The notes under the pieces were generated by a model. It was not told where the DNA came from and searched no databases. It saw only the letters and a list, made by a program, of their open reading frames with translations. The position numbers and the translations under genes were made by a program. From Rhizophagus irregularis (lineage: Eukaryota > Glomeromycota > Glomeromycetes > Glomerales > Glomeraceae), in contig NC_089433.1 of assembly GCF_026210795.1 (NCBI RefSeq), forward strand, positions 2,877,001 to 2,941,000: a stretch of 64,000 nt of DNA, read 5' to 3'. Below, in pieces: positions 47,234-59,704 of the stretch. Each line of letters starts with the position of its first letter. Positions within the stretch are counted from its first letter, which is position 1.

Positions 47234-50200
47234 CTTAACACTGAACAAACGTATTAGTATTCATATATTTATCGGTAACATTGGGTTATTAGGGTTTTTG
47301 TTTCCTTGTTGTGTATCCTATATTTTATAGTTGGTAATACTGGACTTTTATATATATTATATACGCATATTATATGATAATAAAGTGGATAAGAATTTGT
47401 GGTAAAATCAACTTTTGTGAAAAGAATTCCCGAAAATGTTGATGAAAATGTTCGGAACATATAAAACTTTTAATAAACAAATAAACATACTCGGGATAAC
47501 TTCTGATATGAATTATCATATATTGGATCTAAAGCCGTTCGTGGAATTAGAGGAATTAGAGCTGCAAATTACGTGATGCAAATATTTATAGTTCGATAAG
47601 AAATTATTCAATTTTCATTTCAATTACATTTACAAATGTTACATTAATTTGCAAAGAAGTTTGTAATAACTTAAAATAACATTATTAACATTAGCAAATA
47701 TAGTCTGATTTAATAAGATTCAACTTAGGGAATTCATATTATGATATCTCTTGTGTTTAAATAATTCAATTTAAAATAATTTTATCAAATAATGTAATTT
47801 TATTGTTAGAAAATGGAAGGCATTAAGCGGCGGTAAATATTGATTCAAAATTCTATACGTCAAATGCCGACACTTGGGAATCTGGCAGTATTACTCAACT
47901 TCATGAGAACCCCTTATGTCTCATTCCAGGCATCAAAAATAACCTAAGAAACAAGATCTACTACCAGAATTCTGATCTATCAGGGAAAGGTTATATAAGG
48001 GCCGGATTATATGATAGATGTCATTTTTACTTTTTTCCCTTCGTTTAGTCCAATGTTTATTTAGAAATTTTGTTATTTACTGAGTTGATTTTATTGATTT
48101 CAACAAATATTGCGCCAATATTAGAAATGCAGACGTTACTGACGTAATCATATAAAAAAAAGGTTACGGCGATAACATGTGTGATAATTTTCATTAGTGA
48201 AGTAATCATAAAAAAAGGTTACGGTGTTGCGATAACATGTGTGAGAAGCTATACTACTCACTTGACGATCGACATTTTGATCATCAAGTAGTCATAATTT
48301 CGTGACTATGAGCGTGCCATGAAAAATAATAGTGATTCGACCTAGCTGAAATCAAATGTTGAAATTGTTTTAACATTTATTATTTTAATTTTAGCTAGAT
48401 GTTACAATTGTTAAAAGCTATAATAAAGTTTTAAATGATAGTTTAGTATAAATTAACTTTTGTCTACAATATTTGATAATTCCAATTTTAAGTAAAATCT
48501 CTGTAATAAAATTAAATTTTTTGTTGTTAAATTTCTATCATCATGAAATCTTATAAAAATAAATGCCTCATTTTTCTAAAAAAAAAAAATCTAGACATGT
48601 GATCAATTTTCTAAAAAATCTTTTTATCAACAACGTTAATTATAATTCTGGTAAAACCCATCAGTTAAGCCTTTAAGCCGTTAGGACTTTATATTATAAA
48701 CTCGTCTTATTCATATCCTAAAATTACAGTACTTTCTATCATTCTACATTCAATTCTTTTATGTCAAATACGCGCCCTACTTTGAACAGGACTCTACTGA
48801 ATGGTTCTTAATGGACTTTTTGGCAACTGAAACTTTGAAACTTTAACTTTCTTAGTTTCTTTGGGTGCCTTCAAAAGACTGATCGGTTGTCATCTTAACA
48901 AAATTCACAGGATATTCTACCAGCACGAAAGAAATCAAGCATGAATTTTGATAAATAAAATAACTAGTCAACTTATCAAAGAAGTGAGTTATTATACACT
49001 TTGCTAATAATCACCTTAATATATATATTGACTTTCATAAAGTTGACATTCTCTTTAGTTATCAAGGTTTACTAATTCTGGGTATGTATAAGGAACATGT
49101 AAAAATGTAAAACTCACCAATACATTATGGGACATCCTAATGTTTTAAAATCAAAAATCGAAAAAAAAAACATAAAAGGGATATGCATGAAACAGATTTA
49201 ATTGAGAAATAAAGGTATCTTGCCCTCAAATTCAGTGATGGCAATGACCAGGTCATTTGACCATTTTTGAAATGACCCTTGAATGACCTATAACACGATC
49301 ATAAGCTTTGGAGTTTGGACATGTCTTGAAATAGAATCCAAATGTTCTTATAGTTTTCTTTAGCATCCATCTATTAATTCGTTAAGAATTCGAATGGGTT
49401 CAAAAATTGATGAGTCATTCGAGTCATTTTTGTCAATGGAGTCATTTAAATATAATGGTGTATAATTCAGGCCAAGCTTATGATGCTGGCCAGAATTACA
49501 TTTCTAATATCACGTGATATATTTTTTTATCCACGAAACATTGAAACTGCATAAATAGTTTTGATGAGATCGCATAACTGATAATGTAATTTTTAAATGA
49601 CCAAATTGCACGTGGCTAATAGCGTAATTTGATGTCATTTTGCCTCAAAGTACATGCAAGGAGAGAGAAATTGAAAAAGAGTATAAATTTTTATTTATTT
49701 ATTTATTTTATTTCTTAGAGTAGCAAACCAAGTCTATTACAAATAAAAGCAGATGGTATATTACATACGAAATAACTAATATATGTGTATAGATCTCAGA
49801 ATGTCATAAAGTGTATAAATTTTTAAAGAATTTTGAGTTTTTTCTACTGAAACCTGAAACACAAAGATCACGTTTTTTTTTATTCAAACTTCTTAGCTGC
49901 TGTCAACTAACACAATATTAGTATAGTATAAATTAACACATTACACATCATCAAATGTATTTTCCAAAAGTTAACATTTCCGATAACTTTATTTTTTTTA
50001 ATTTTTTGTTTTAACATTTCGGACTTTTTCGCGTTTGTTTAAAGGGATCAATATTTTAATAATTTTTTTTCATGGTACTAATAGTAAAGAAAATAACTAA
50101 AAAATGAAATAAATGAATGGTATAATGGTTTAACATATCTTTCTAATCGTGCAAAAATATATAACGAGTCTATGATAGCTTTTCTAATCTTTCTAATCGT

Positions 50201-50248
50201 GTAAAAATATATATCCTTTAACTTTAATTTCTCTACAATTCTTTTGAC
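47234..50248. other. Intergenic, repeat-rich, no supported gene
   Basis: Contains a plus-strand protein-like scrap at 47850-48050 (SNADTWESGSITQLHENPLC) without start or domain, an imperfect ~70-bp direct repeat at 48135-48245 (GGTTACGGCGATAACATGTG), and from 49071 the start of the segmental duplication described separately. Confidence 0.5.
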
Positions 50249-50644
50249 ATGTTATCAGAAGAAAGTTTTTTGTCGAAAGTTCAACAACGCAGTAAGTGTG
50301 GTATATGTCTGATATTTATTAATAATAATATTCTTCTAATTTTTTTTGCCATTTCAGAATACTGGCAAAAACCATATACGAAGTGGAGCATTGAATCTTG
50401 GGATGCATTTTACTTTAAAGAACACCCTAATGCAACAATACGAAATTTGCGTAGTTACCTAGCTGGTGAACTAAGAAGTATCACAGAGAATTCAGTATCC
50501 AGAATAAAAGAGAAGGCACTAAAGTTTGTGCCCACATATTGGAGGTTAATGTTTACACATTCTCGGGAATGTGAGCATAGTATAATGTGCTACGCTCTGT
50601 CCCTTTGTGCATGGGAAGAAGAGCGTCCAGACACGAGTACCTGA
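50249..50644 (+). CDS. Small two-exon protein, 109 residues, unknown
   Basis: Exon 1 (50249-50291) and exon 2 (50358-50644) are joined by a 66-bp intron with strong signals (GTAAGT…TTTCAG). The product starts MLSEESFLSKVQQRKYWQKP. It contains KWSIESWDAFYFKEHPNATI, a basic helix (SVSRIKEKALKFVPTYWRLM) and a C-terminal CEHSIMCYALSLCAWEEE with three Cys. There is no signal peptide or membrane segment. I do not recognise the family. It lies inside the first copy of the segmental duplication and is missing from the second. Confidence 0.55.
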   Translation: MLSEESFLSKVQQRSKCGICLIFINNNILLIFFAISEYWQKPYTKWSIESWDAFYFKEHPNATIRNLRSYLAGELRSITENSVSRIKEKALKFVPTYWRLMFTHSRECEHSIMCYALSLCAWEEERPDTST

Positions 50645-53207
50645 TCTCGTCGCTGCGACGTGCATATCTTGCTATGAGGCAGGACTGTTGATTCTCTAGG
50701 AAGATTGTCTATGTACTCCTATGTAAAAAATCTTACTCACATGATATGCTTTTCTTTGCATATTACTACAATCTACAGAAATCTGGGATAAAAGAATTCA
50801 TTAAGCAGATAATTATTTCTTAACTATGATTTATCATGTAACTAGTAATGTATGCTTAGCCGTCGTAATAGTAAAGGTTGTGACGTATTTATCGTAATTA
50901 AATCGATTATTTCTAATTTTGAAAATTGATCATTAATTGGTAAGATGCCAGATGATTTTTTACTACTGTACCAAGAAAATATTATACTCGCGATAATATT
51001 ATACATGCAATAATATTATAAATGCAATAATATTATACATGCAATAATATTATTCTTGCAATAAATAATATACTTAATAATATTATACTTGCAATAATAT
51101 TATACTTGCAATATGAGCTTGGCGAAATCGTGGAATTAATAATTTAAAATAATTATAATGCAAAATTTTACTAGTCGGCGGAAGACCTGTAACAGTTTTC
51201 GAATTTCTACGATAATTACAATATTATATGATGTTTTTAAAATTATAAAAGAATTTATTGTTCAATAAACTTATTGTACTCGCAAATTTATTAAAATCAG
51301 TAGAACAAGAGATAATGTAAGAAATCCTCCGTTTAAAATGTTAAATGTCTTGGGTGGTAGCTCAATTTCGTGACAATGGGAGTGATGATCTGATGTTGAT
51401 CAATGGATTATCCGAAAAAATTCTTGAGTCTACATGCGTTTTATTACCGCTCTAGCATACCATATGTAAGTGCGTTGTTTCAATTAAATCTTTTAATAAT
51501 TGTTAAAGCTAATAAATTATTACTTTTTAAGATACAAAATATCGTTTTAAATTTTGTATAATATTTTGCGCGATATTAGTGGTGCCGACATAACTGAAAC
51601 CAAATACTAAAATTGTTTTATTATTTTAGGTTTAGCTAGTTGCATACAATACGCAATTTGATAACAATACATTCCAAAAAATTTGTTTTCATCATAAAAT
51701 AATCATGAAACTCAAAAAATTTTTCTGAAGAAAACTCCGATAAATGCTTATTTTTCGGCATGTGATCAATTTTCTAAAAAATTTTTTTATCAACAATTAT
51801 AATTCCGTTAAAACTCCATTAGTTCACTACGCGAATACATCTATCAGAATTAAGATTTTTAAGCCGGAATGTGTTATATGTGTTATACGGTATAGTGTAT
51901 ATAATAATATAATTCTGAAGATTATTTACATTATAGTTTTTTTAATTGTAAATATTATTAATAGGGAATAGAGATATCTAGAGATATCGGCCGAAGACCT
52001 GTAATCTACACGATACTAGTAATTAATAAATGCGTTACTAATTTTTTTTTAAAAAAAAAAAATCGGCCGAAGACCGTTACTAATACTGATTTCAATATTG
52101 GATATCTAATAACAATACCAGTCATTAAAATCCCGCATATTCCTAATCGACTGAACAATAATTTTATTATAATAATATTAATATAAATCGCATGAATCAT
52201 ACGCATCATACGCGTATCCAGATAAATTTGATGGTGGCAATATGATCAAAATTTTTTTGGGGGAACTACTGCAATTCCGTTAATATTGTCTACAGTATAT
52301 TATGTCAGATTAATCCTTCTTTTTTCTTATTTAAAATTTTTTTTATTAACAAGTTTCAGAATATGTGTTTATTGGAACTTTGGTTCTCAAATTCTAAACC
52401 ATGTGTATAATTTTACCATTTTAGCAATTTAGAACAACGTTCGTAACGCCTCAAATGATAAAATTTTCACTTGATACAAATATTCCGTTTTACATCAGGA
52501 CCCTAAATAGGTAACAAGAGGGCTTAATATATAACTCTACGCATCTCTTCAGGGTCAAAGTTACATAAAGCCGCCTGGCATTGTTCAAAAAAGGAAGGAT
52601 CTACATATTAGTTTAGGGTTCATTCTACGTATTGTTACCTTTTTATGTATTTGATAAATGATACCACGGGGATCTGCAAGAAACCGATTGTAATAAGGAA
52701 TAATAGTAATAATAATATTTCACATTAATTATTTCATGGCGTAAGGGCTTGAAAATCATTGTTTTATAAATAATAGCCATTATTTATATATATGTACATA
52801 TATATTATTTCTTTTAAAGAAAAGAAGAGTAACACAAAATTTTCATATTGTTTCATAGCTACCACGTGTGATCCTTACCAAAATCGGTTAAATCCATTTT
52901 TGATTGTTAATAATAAGAAAAAGAATTGTTGTAATTTAGAATGACACCTCATTTAGGTTACGCTTACGTCCTTGAAAACTTTCTAGAAATGGGACTATTT
53001 ACTTGATATCATCTTTGATTTGTAACTTAAAACGTAATAATTGCAATTACATCAAATAATAATAACAAAAAAAAAAAACTTTTGTATATTATACTATCAT
53101 TTTAAACTCGAAACATTTAAGGATTGTTTTACGAAAAAGAGTATCAAGATATTTCCAATATAATCGGATTAGAATTTTAGTATTATTTTACGTTTGTTTC
53201 GAAATAT
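50645..53207. other. Intergenic, repeat-rich, no supported gene
   Basis: Part of the left copy of the segmental duplication. It contains the 17-bp tandem repeat and AT-rich filler. ORFs at 51744-51971 and 52006-52209 are low-complexity and not supported. Confidence 0.5.
50992..51114. repeat. 17-bp tandem repeat
   Basis: Units of the form AATAATATTATACATGC repeat about four times in perfect 17-bp register. Decayed copies then follow to 51114. An eroded counterpart lies near 55150-55210 in the second copy of the segmental duplication. Confidence 0.8.
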
Positions 53208-53215
53208 TATAAATA
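53208..53215 (+). promoter_or_regulatory. TATA-like box upstream of CaaX ORF 1
   Basis: TATAAATA lies 126 bp upstream of the ATG and is kept in the duplicate at the matching place (55638), within an otherwise indel-rich region. Confidence 0.4.
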
Positions 53216-53340
53216 TGACTTCAAATTCTCTTTCAAATTTTCTATCAAATAAAACAAATCTCAAAAAAGTTAAATTACTTTAAATCAAAAAAAAAAACTT
53301 CACAAAGACTAATAATTTTAAAATAACAAATCGAATCAAA

Positions 53341-53436
53341 ATGAATCCAATCATCAATACCAAACCAGTTGTTATTGTCACTTCTGAAGTAACTGAAAAA
53401 CCGGGTAATCCTACCAACTCATGTTCTATCATGTAA
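53341..53436 (+). CDS. 31-residue candidate prenylated peptide precursor, copy 1
   Basis: A short ORF of 31 codons, MNPIINTKPVVIV then TSEVTEKPGNPTNSCSIM, ends in the CaaX box CSIM just before the stop. CaaX with terminal Met is a classical farnesyltransferase substrate type (family knowledge), and short CaaX peptides include fungal mating pheromone precursors. There is no signal peptide, as expected for CaaX precursors. The ORF has an A-rich leader (AATCAAA before ATG) and a TATA-like box. The duplicate at 55788 keeps the frame with no indel, and its last 21 residues are identical. Function is inferred only; a non-coding repeat that happens to contain the frame is the main alternative. Confidence 0.5.
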   Translation: MNPIINTKPVVIVTSEVTEKPGNPTNSCSIM

Positions 53437-55637
53437 AACGCAAGTTTTACTTTGAAATTTACTTTGAAAAAAAGTTTTTACTCTACAATTGTTCTTTTTA
53501 TTACTTCCGACGGATATAACTGAAGAACGGAATAATTCCTCTTATTTTACTGACCTGATGCTTATTATCTCCTTAACGATTTTTACAAAAATGAATCAAT
53601 TTATTTTTTATTTTTTTTTTAATTTTAATTTATCTTGTAATTTATATGTCCGGAACGCAGTTCTAAATTCCCTTTATTAATATTATCCCAACTTTTATTA
53701 ACTTTATAACACGTGATTTATAATAATAAGCGATGGGTTCGTTTACCTAGTTGTAAATATTTTTATCTTATCTTAATAATAAAAAATTTTGAATCGTAAT
53801 CTATTAACAAATTTTAAATATGTGTATCGTTTTAAAAGTGTTTATATTAATGAATTTTCTATAAATTAAATCTTGAATTCATGATTTATATCATGAAAGA
53901 AATATTGATTTTTGACTTTGAAAATAAGTTGAATGAATGAAAGTTAAAATTGAGAAATGTAATCCTTAAAAGCATCAGCAGCGGCAGCAACAGAACCGGC
54001 GGTAGTAGAACTAATTTAATAAGTAAAGAGAAATTTTTGTACAGGCAAAATTATATTCAAATGAAAATATAACAATGATCGTATTGTTCTTTTCTATCAA
54101 AAAAAAAAAATAATAATGAGAAAATACTGGTTAAGTAGAATTCATTTTCTTCAAGCAAAATAAAATTCAAAGTAAAAAATTAAACGAACATAAATAATGA
54201 ATATTACACTTATTATTTATATTAATTTTAGCAAAATTATAATTAAAGTTAAAATCCAATGTAAATTTTCTCATGTCCCACGCTTTTATCATACTTTTTT
54301 TTTTGTCCGGAGCGGAGCGAAGGACAATATATGTCATCTACGCACTATGAAAAAAAATTGATCACGTGAATTTCTCTGTCCGCCACGTGATCGTCATCCA
54401 ATGAAATCGCAAATTTTAGTTTTTCGCTCTCGGACTTACAACGGTTCCCGTTTCCTAGTTTAATTTGTCATTATTTCTAGGCGCTTTAATAAATTGATCA
54501 CATGTTTGAGTTTTTTTTTTTAGAGAATTTTTTATAGGGTTTCATAATGATAAATTTAGCAATAAAAATTTAATTAGAGATTTTTACTTAAAAATCCTCT
54601 ATATTAATTATTATTATATAATTTGTTATCAAATATCAGATATATATTATATACAAATAATTACTAATTCTGGAAGAGAAATTAGTTATGTATAAGGAAC
54701 ATGTAAAACTTACCAATGCATTATGGGATATCCTAATGTTTTGAAATCAATTCAATCAATTCATAAAAAATCTAAAAAAGACATAACAAGGATATGCATG
54801 AAACAGATTTAATTGAGAAATAAAGGTCATGAACTGTATTAAGGAGAGAGAAAATTATCAAACATTTAAAAAGAGAGATTTTAGTTTATAAAATCTTAAG
54901 AATTTGAGTTTTTTTTTTTTACTGAGACATTTCTTTTTTTATTTAAAAGTCCTCGTGAGTTAAAATAATAATTTAATCCTTTTGATTTACATTTCGCAAG
55001 TCAAGCTGCTGTGATTTGAATCATATAAATTAAAATTGGTTTATTTGGATTCTAATTCATATGCTACTAAATTGATCATTTCTAATTTTGAAAATTTGAT
55101 CATTAATTTGTAAAGATGCTAAATGATTTTTTTACTAGCAAGAAAATATTATTCTTGAAAATTGCAAAACATTATATTTGCAAATATTATATTTACGATA
55201 ATATGAAATATTATAATGAAATGTTACTAGTTTACTAGTTGATGGAAGAACTAAAATTAGTTACATAACAGTTTTCGAATTTTCTTTAATAATTACATGA
55301 TATCATTTTTTTTTTATTCAGGAAATAAGGTTAAATCTATTTTTGATTGTAATCCTAATTTAATAATAAGGATTGTTGTGATTTAGAATGACATCCTATT
55401 TTGGTAGGTTTACGTCTTTGAATACTTTCCTGAAATTGGTAAATGCATAAATCAAAAAGAAGGGGTCTATTTATTTTTGATTGGTAACTTAAAACAACAA
55501 TTGCAATCGTATCAAATAATAATAATGAGGAAAAAAAAAAAAATTTAAACTCGAAACATTTAAGGTATCAAGATATTCCGATATAATCGGGTTAGAATTT
55601 TTAGTATTATTTTTGATATTCGTTTGTTTCGAAACAT

Positions 55638-55645
55638 TATAAATA
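55638..55645 (+). promoter_or_regulatory. TATA-like box upstream of CaaX ORF 2
   Basis: TATAAATA 143 bp upstream of the second CaaX ORF, in the position corresponding to the box of copy 1. Confidence 0.4.
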
Positions 55646-55787
55646 TGACTTCGAATTCGCTTTCAAATTTTCTATCAAAATAAAAAATCTCAAATAAAAA
55701 AAAATCTCAAAAAGTTAAATACTTAAATCAAACGAACAAAAAAAAACTCCACAAAAACTAATAATTTAAAAAAAAAATCAAATCAAA

Positions 55788-55883
55788 ATGAATCCAATCA
55801 CCAGTACCAAACCAATTGTTATTGTCACTTCTGAAGTAACTGAAAAACCGGGTAACCCTACCAACTCATGTTCTATCATGTAA
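55788..55883 (+). CDS. 31-residue candidate prenylated peptide precursor, copy 2
   Basis: Paralogue of the ORF at 53341: MNPITSTKPIVIV followed by the same TSEVTEKPGNPTNSCSIM tail. The two ORFs differ at four of 96 bases, all transitions: three change residues in the N-terminal part and one is silent. The CaaX box, the Pro/Asn segment before it and the stop are unchanged. Flanking DNA differs by many indels, so frame conservation looks selective, although the sample is small. Confidence 0.5.
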   Translation: MNPITSTKPIVIVTSEVTEKPGNPTNSCSIM

Positions 55884-56589
55884 AACGCAAGTTTACTTTG
55901 ACCTTTTCTTACTTCCGACGGATAACTGACGAACTGAATAATTCCTCTTTTTTACTGACCTGGCACCTTATTATCTCTTAACGATCTACAAGAATGAATC
56001 GTAATTTATATGTCCGGAGCGACGGAGCGTAGTCCTTTCTATCATAATTCCCTTTTGGATTAAACTATTTCCTTTTAATCTTTGTATTTATTTGTAACAT
56101 GTGATTTATAGTTACACGGATTCACAATAAGCGACGGACTTACTGTATATTATTTTATTTTATTTTATTTTAATAATAAAAATTTTGGATCGAAATTTGT
56201 TAACAAAATTTAAATATGTGTATCGGTTTAAAGTGTATATATTAATGAATTTTCTATAAAATAAATCTTGGATTTCATCATAAAGGAAAGATTGGTTATT
56301 GGCATTGAAAAAAAGTGAAATGAAAATTAGAATCTAAAGCTTAACTAACTAATTTTATAATAATTAATAATAACAGGCAGGATACGTAAAAGGAGAAATT
56401 TTCGTACAGGCAATATTTTATTCAAATGAAAATAAAACAATTGATCGTTCTTTTCTATCAAAAAAAAAAAATTTCTTTAAACATTGTTGAAATAAAAAAT
56501 CTATTGTCAAAATAATGAGAAAATACTGGTTAGGTAACCCAAATAAATTGGGTTACGCACTCATTTTTCCAGCACATTTGTGCAATCCT

Positions 56590-56860
56590 GTATCACATAC
56601 AATAAGACCGTCGGTCTTTTTAAGGACCGCAGTCTTTTAAGACCGATCGGTCTTTTTTCTTTTTTTTTTGCAAATAAAGAAATTTTTTTAGCTTTAAATT
56701 TAATTTTATCATATGAAGACCGGTATGAGGACCGGTCAGTCCTCAGGTCCGGTCCTACTGCGCCACAAAAAATGCAAGACCGCGGTCCGGTCCTACAAGT
56801 CATGGGACTGACCGGTCCAGGACCGAATAGGACCGGTAGAACCGATGAACATCCTTAATC
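56590..56860 (+). repeat. GACCGG-rich dispersed repeat, plus orientation
   Basis: Unusually GC-rich DNA made of GGACCGGTC/AAGACCG palindromic motifs around an AT-rich core (TTTTTTTGCAAATAAAGAAA). The same sequence lies inverted at 61383-61722. Open frames inside it on both strands are a by-product of the repeat. Probably a non-autonomous mobile element; ends not resolved. Confidence 0.75.
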
Positions 56861-56869
56861 GACTTCTTT

Positions 56870-58079
56870 AATTCATCCAACCTGAATTCCACGAGCCAAA
56901 ATATGATCATTGGCATAGTCTTTCTTTGCGATCACCAAATCTGTCGTCCCATCTATTTCGAAAGAGAGCGCATGATAAAAGTTCCTTTTTTGATCTAATG
57001 TCATAAAAATCACTTGTAGCAGAAACTTACATTTGCCAACTTTTTTCGAATAATCAATAGGCCATTATTCGCACTAATTCCATGAAATTCTATCATTTAC
57101 TTATGTAACTCAATAATAATATGTATATTATTTCGGGAGGTTGTATAGGAAATAAATTTACAACTTTGTTTGGGGAACAAATCTAATACCATTTAGAGTA
57201 ACAGGGCGGACATCCTCATATTATCACATTATTGCCGATCATTTTGCCGATCATCTATTTTAATATTATCACATAAAAAATACCATTTTTTTGCAAATTT
57301 AACTATATAAATTTTATTTGTTATCAAAATTCATCCAAAGTCCGAAAATTAATGTTTTCAAATCCAAAAATTAACTAAAACCCAAAAATGGGCTGAATTT
57401 TAATAATAATTAGAAAATTAAATTATTTTAATGATATTGTGACAACCAGTGATTAAAATTTAATTTTTGTTAGTTTTTTAGATTCATCTCGTCAAGACAA
57501 ACATTTTGATAGTAATTTCATAAAATTTTTACACTAAATTGATTGAGAAATTGCATTTTGAAAATTTCTATTTATTATATAGATTATAACAAATATAATT
57601 GCAAGTATAAATTTAGCCATAACTTCTTGATTACCTAAAATTAGGAATGATTACTTCGGCCATTGATTTTAAATCAGTTAAACTATGACCCATAAAAGTT
57701 TCAAGTTTCGGCCAAACTTCTGTGACTTCGGCCGAAGCTTTAAAGTCTGATATCACCCAATTTACTATAAGATCGGCAAATGATCGACAAGGTGATATAA
57801 GGATGTCCGCCCTGTTATTTAGAGTAGCCGCAATATCTACATTAGGATCACAAGGTTGCTCGAGTCGAAAAGGACGTTAACTACCCATAGTATAAATAGC
57901 CTTGTTGCAGTTTCATTGAATTCAGGCTCGTTCACTTGTTTAATTAACTTCTTAAGCTCATAAATGGTTATGTTATTTCCTGCTATGATTCTGAAATAAC
58001 AATCAGCAGGTTTACCATGAAAAAGACAGTTAAATGTGATCTCAAATCCAATAGCCAACAGGAGGTGAAAGAGTAGCAA
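56870..58079 (-). pseudogene. Crinkler (CRN) effector-like pseudogene, split by a transposon
   Basis: CRN proteins are modular effector-like proteins found in oomycetes and in arbuscular mycorrhizal fungi. The minus strand shows the CRN header ITFNCLFHGKPADCYFRI, then ITIYELKKLIKQVNEPEFNE and LWVVNV. An ATG start is missing and a one-base shift precedes CDPNVDIAATLN. The 617-bp element then interrupts the gene. On the far side GIRFVPQTKL, a stop, and NLFPIQPPEIIYI match the end of the CRN header region. Further on, in shifted frames, HALSFEIDGTTDLVIAKKDY and a later ELKKS resemble the PD-(D/E)XK-type C-terminal domain of some CRNs (weaker support). Several stops and frame changes plus the insertion make it dead. 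Confidence 0.75.
57200..57816. mobile_element. 617-bp non-autonomous DNA transposon, 9-bp target duplication
   Basis: The ends are AACAGGGCGGACATCCT and its exact reverse complement; the similarity then weakens. ATTTAGAGT is duplicated on both sides (57191-57199 and 57817-57825). Subterminal repeats GCCGATCATTTTGCCGATCA occur at the left and GATCGGCAAATGATCG at the right. A 9-bp duplication suggests a Mutator-like element. There is no transposase. It sits inside the Crinkler pseudogene. Confidence 0.92.
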
Positions 58080-59704
58080 TAGTTAAAGTAGCTGAAGTGG
58101 ATGGAATAGACTTAATAGACTTCTTGGTAGTTGAAGTAGGATTTGACTAATTTAGGATTGAGGTTTAGCAGGTTTTTTTCCCTGACTTACAGAGAAATCT
58201 TTGTAATACAGAATACATTTCCAATTACACTGGGTTTATTATCAATTAATTAAATCAAAGTTTATAACACTAACTATATCATGGAATGTGTATTACTAGT
58301 TGAATATCTATGCGTAGTTAGTATGTCGTTAGTATCTATACAATTATGTAATTTTCAGCAGTTTACCCGTCTTTTTTGAAATAAAATAAAATAAACTAAA
58401 CTAAACTAATTATGTCATGTGCAAAGTGACATATAAATCAAAGATTTTTTCTCGTGATCGTGTTAGGTTATTAAATAAATTCTTCTAAGAAGTTTCCTAT
58501 TAGTTCATGTCCACTAGCTAGGCATGTTGTTAAGACTTTTGATGTATTTTTTGGAAGAGTAAAGATATCGCAAGATTTGAACGGAGGGTGACCAGAGATA
58601 TAATTAATATGACAGCGAGGATAACCTACTGGAACTGGAGGTAAGGATTCCAAACACTTTCTCAGCATGTTCACGATTGCATAAATTTTCTGAAGGCTTC
58701 AACGACAATTCTTCAAACGTTTGATCATGGGGCCATGATGGTAAGTAACAGTACTAATAATAGCCATTCAGGAAAAACTCGATATTGATGAAAATGCCCT
58801 TTTATTGAAATTTTAAAGACCTTTCTATTAACAAAGTCAAAGATGTCTTTATGATTCCTTAGGAATCAAAAATGAAGTCTACTGGCTACATTTGTAAGTA
58901 GGCTAACAATTAGATTGGTGTGTTACATATAAAAAACCGGTTTTGTAATTTTAGGCTAGACCAAATCTTTCCTCTTTGTGTTTAAACTAAAATAAGTAAT
59001 TTAACAAACAAACTTAATGGCAATCATGCAATGTTAAGCCCACTCCAAATCCTGATTTTTTCAAGGCTTAAGAATATCTATTGTCGAAAGAAAAATCTCT
59101 CACATCATTATCATTATATAACAATTTTTATTTGAAAATAAGGATATTTAATTTTTAATGTGTAAATTATTTCGAAATAAAGGCTGCAAAATAACGATCT
59201 AAAATTAGAATTTTTTTTTTCTCGAGAGAAATTTCATTTCACTCGACGAAAAAACTAAAAATACAGAAATATTTCTTTTTAAGGAAATAATTTAATTTAA
59301 TTGGATTTTCATTTAACAATAGATAAAGTAATTTCATACCGCATTTCCCACATTTCATAACTTTTTGTGTGACATGTCAATAAAAACTTTTCGGTAAAGA
59401 AGTTTCTTCGCTTTGTTATGACTTATGATATTGATTTATTTGATATGTTCAATATTTTATTCTTCATTCACTCAATGAAAAAAAAATTTCTTTTATTGCT
59501 GGAGATAAATCTATGACACATTATTATTTATCTCTTTTAAGATTATGCCGCAGGAGGTGAAATACATATAAAAATCCCAACTTTCCGCTTTATCCAAAAG
59601 ACAACCACATTAAGATTTATTTCCTCTAAATTTAAATAAAGGATATACAAATATATAAATATATACACATACAGACATACTTATATAATATATATACAAC
59701 AAAT
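58080..59704. other. Intergenic, one unsupported ORF
   Basis: A minus-strand frame at 58471-58674 (MNMLRKCLESLPPVPVGYPR, then GHPPFKSCDIFTLPKNTSKV) has protein-like composition but no domain or splice partner. It may be a fragment. The 59000-59700 part is AT-rich and presumably contains the promoter of the next gene (AT-repeat TATATAAAT motifs near 59655). Confidence 0.45.

Larger units (their letters stand above)
49071..54135. repeat. Segmental duplication, left copy
   Basis: Collinear blocks match the segment at 54650-56535. They are 49071-49210 with 54650-54830 (GGATATGCATGAAACAGATT), 50880-51230 with 55060-55300, 52870-53960 with 55325-56340, and 54020-54135 with 56390-56535. The left copy is longer because of DNA present only there, including the 109-residue gene. 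Order and orientation are conserved, so this is a duplicated segment and not scattered repeats. Confidence 0.78.
54650..56535. repeat. Segmental duplication, right copy
   Basis: Shorter counterpart of 49071-54135 with many small indels and large deletions. The best-kept part surrounds the 31-codon CaaX ORF at 55788. Confidence 0.78.

Noticed and set aside
46872-47330. Plus and minus ORFs overlapping the acidic protein
   Set aside because: Out-of-frame readings of the same exon. The acidic frame is the only one joined by a proper intron to an upstream exon.
53424-53436. Reading the end of CaaX ORF 1 as a splice donor (AT|GTAAAA) instead of a stop
   Set aside because: The donor would be weak and no acceptor downstream is conserved between the two copies, whereas the CSIM-stop end is identical in both. 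Not fully excluded.
56561-56858. Overlapping ORFs of 80 and 92 codons on both strands
   Set aside because: Products of the palindromic GACCGG repeat; both strands are open for the same reason.
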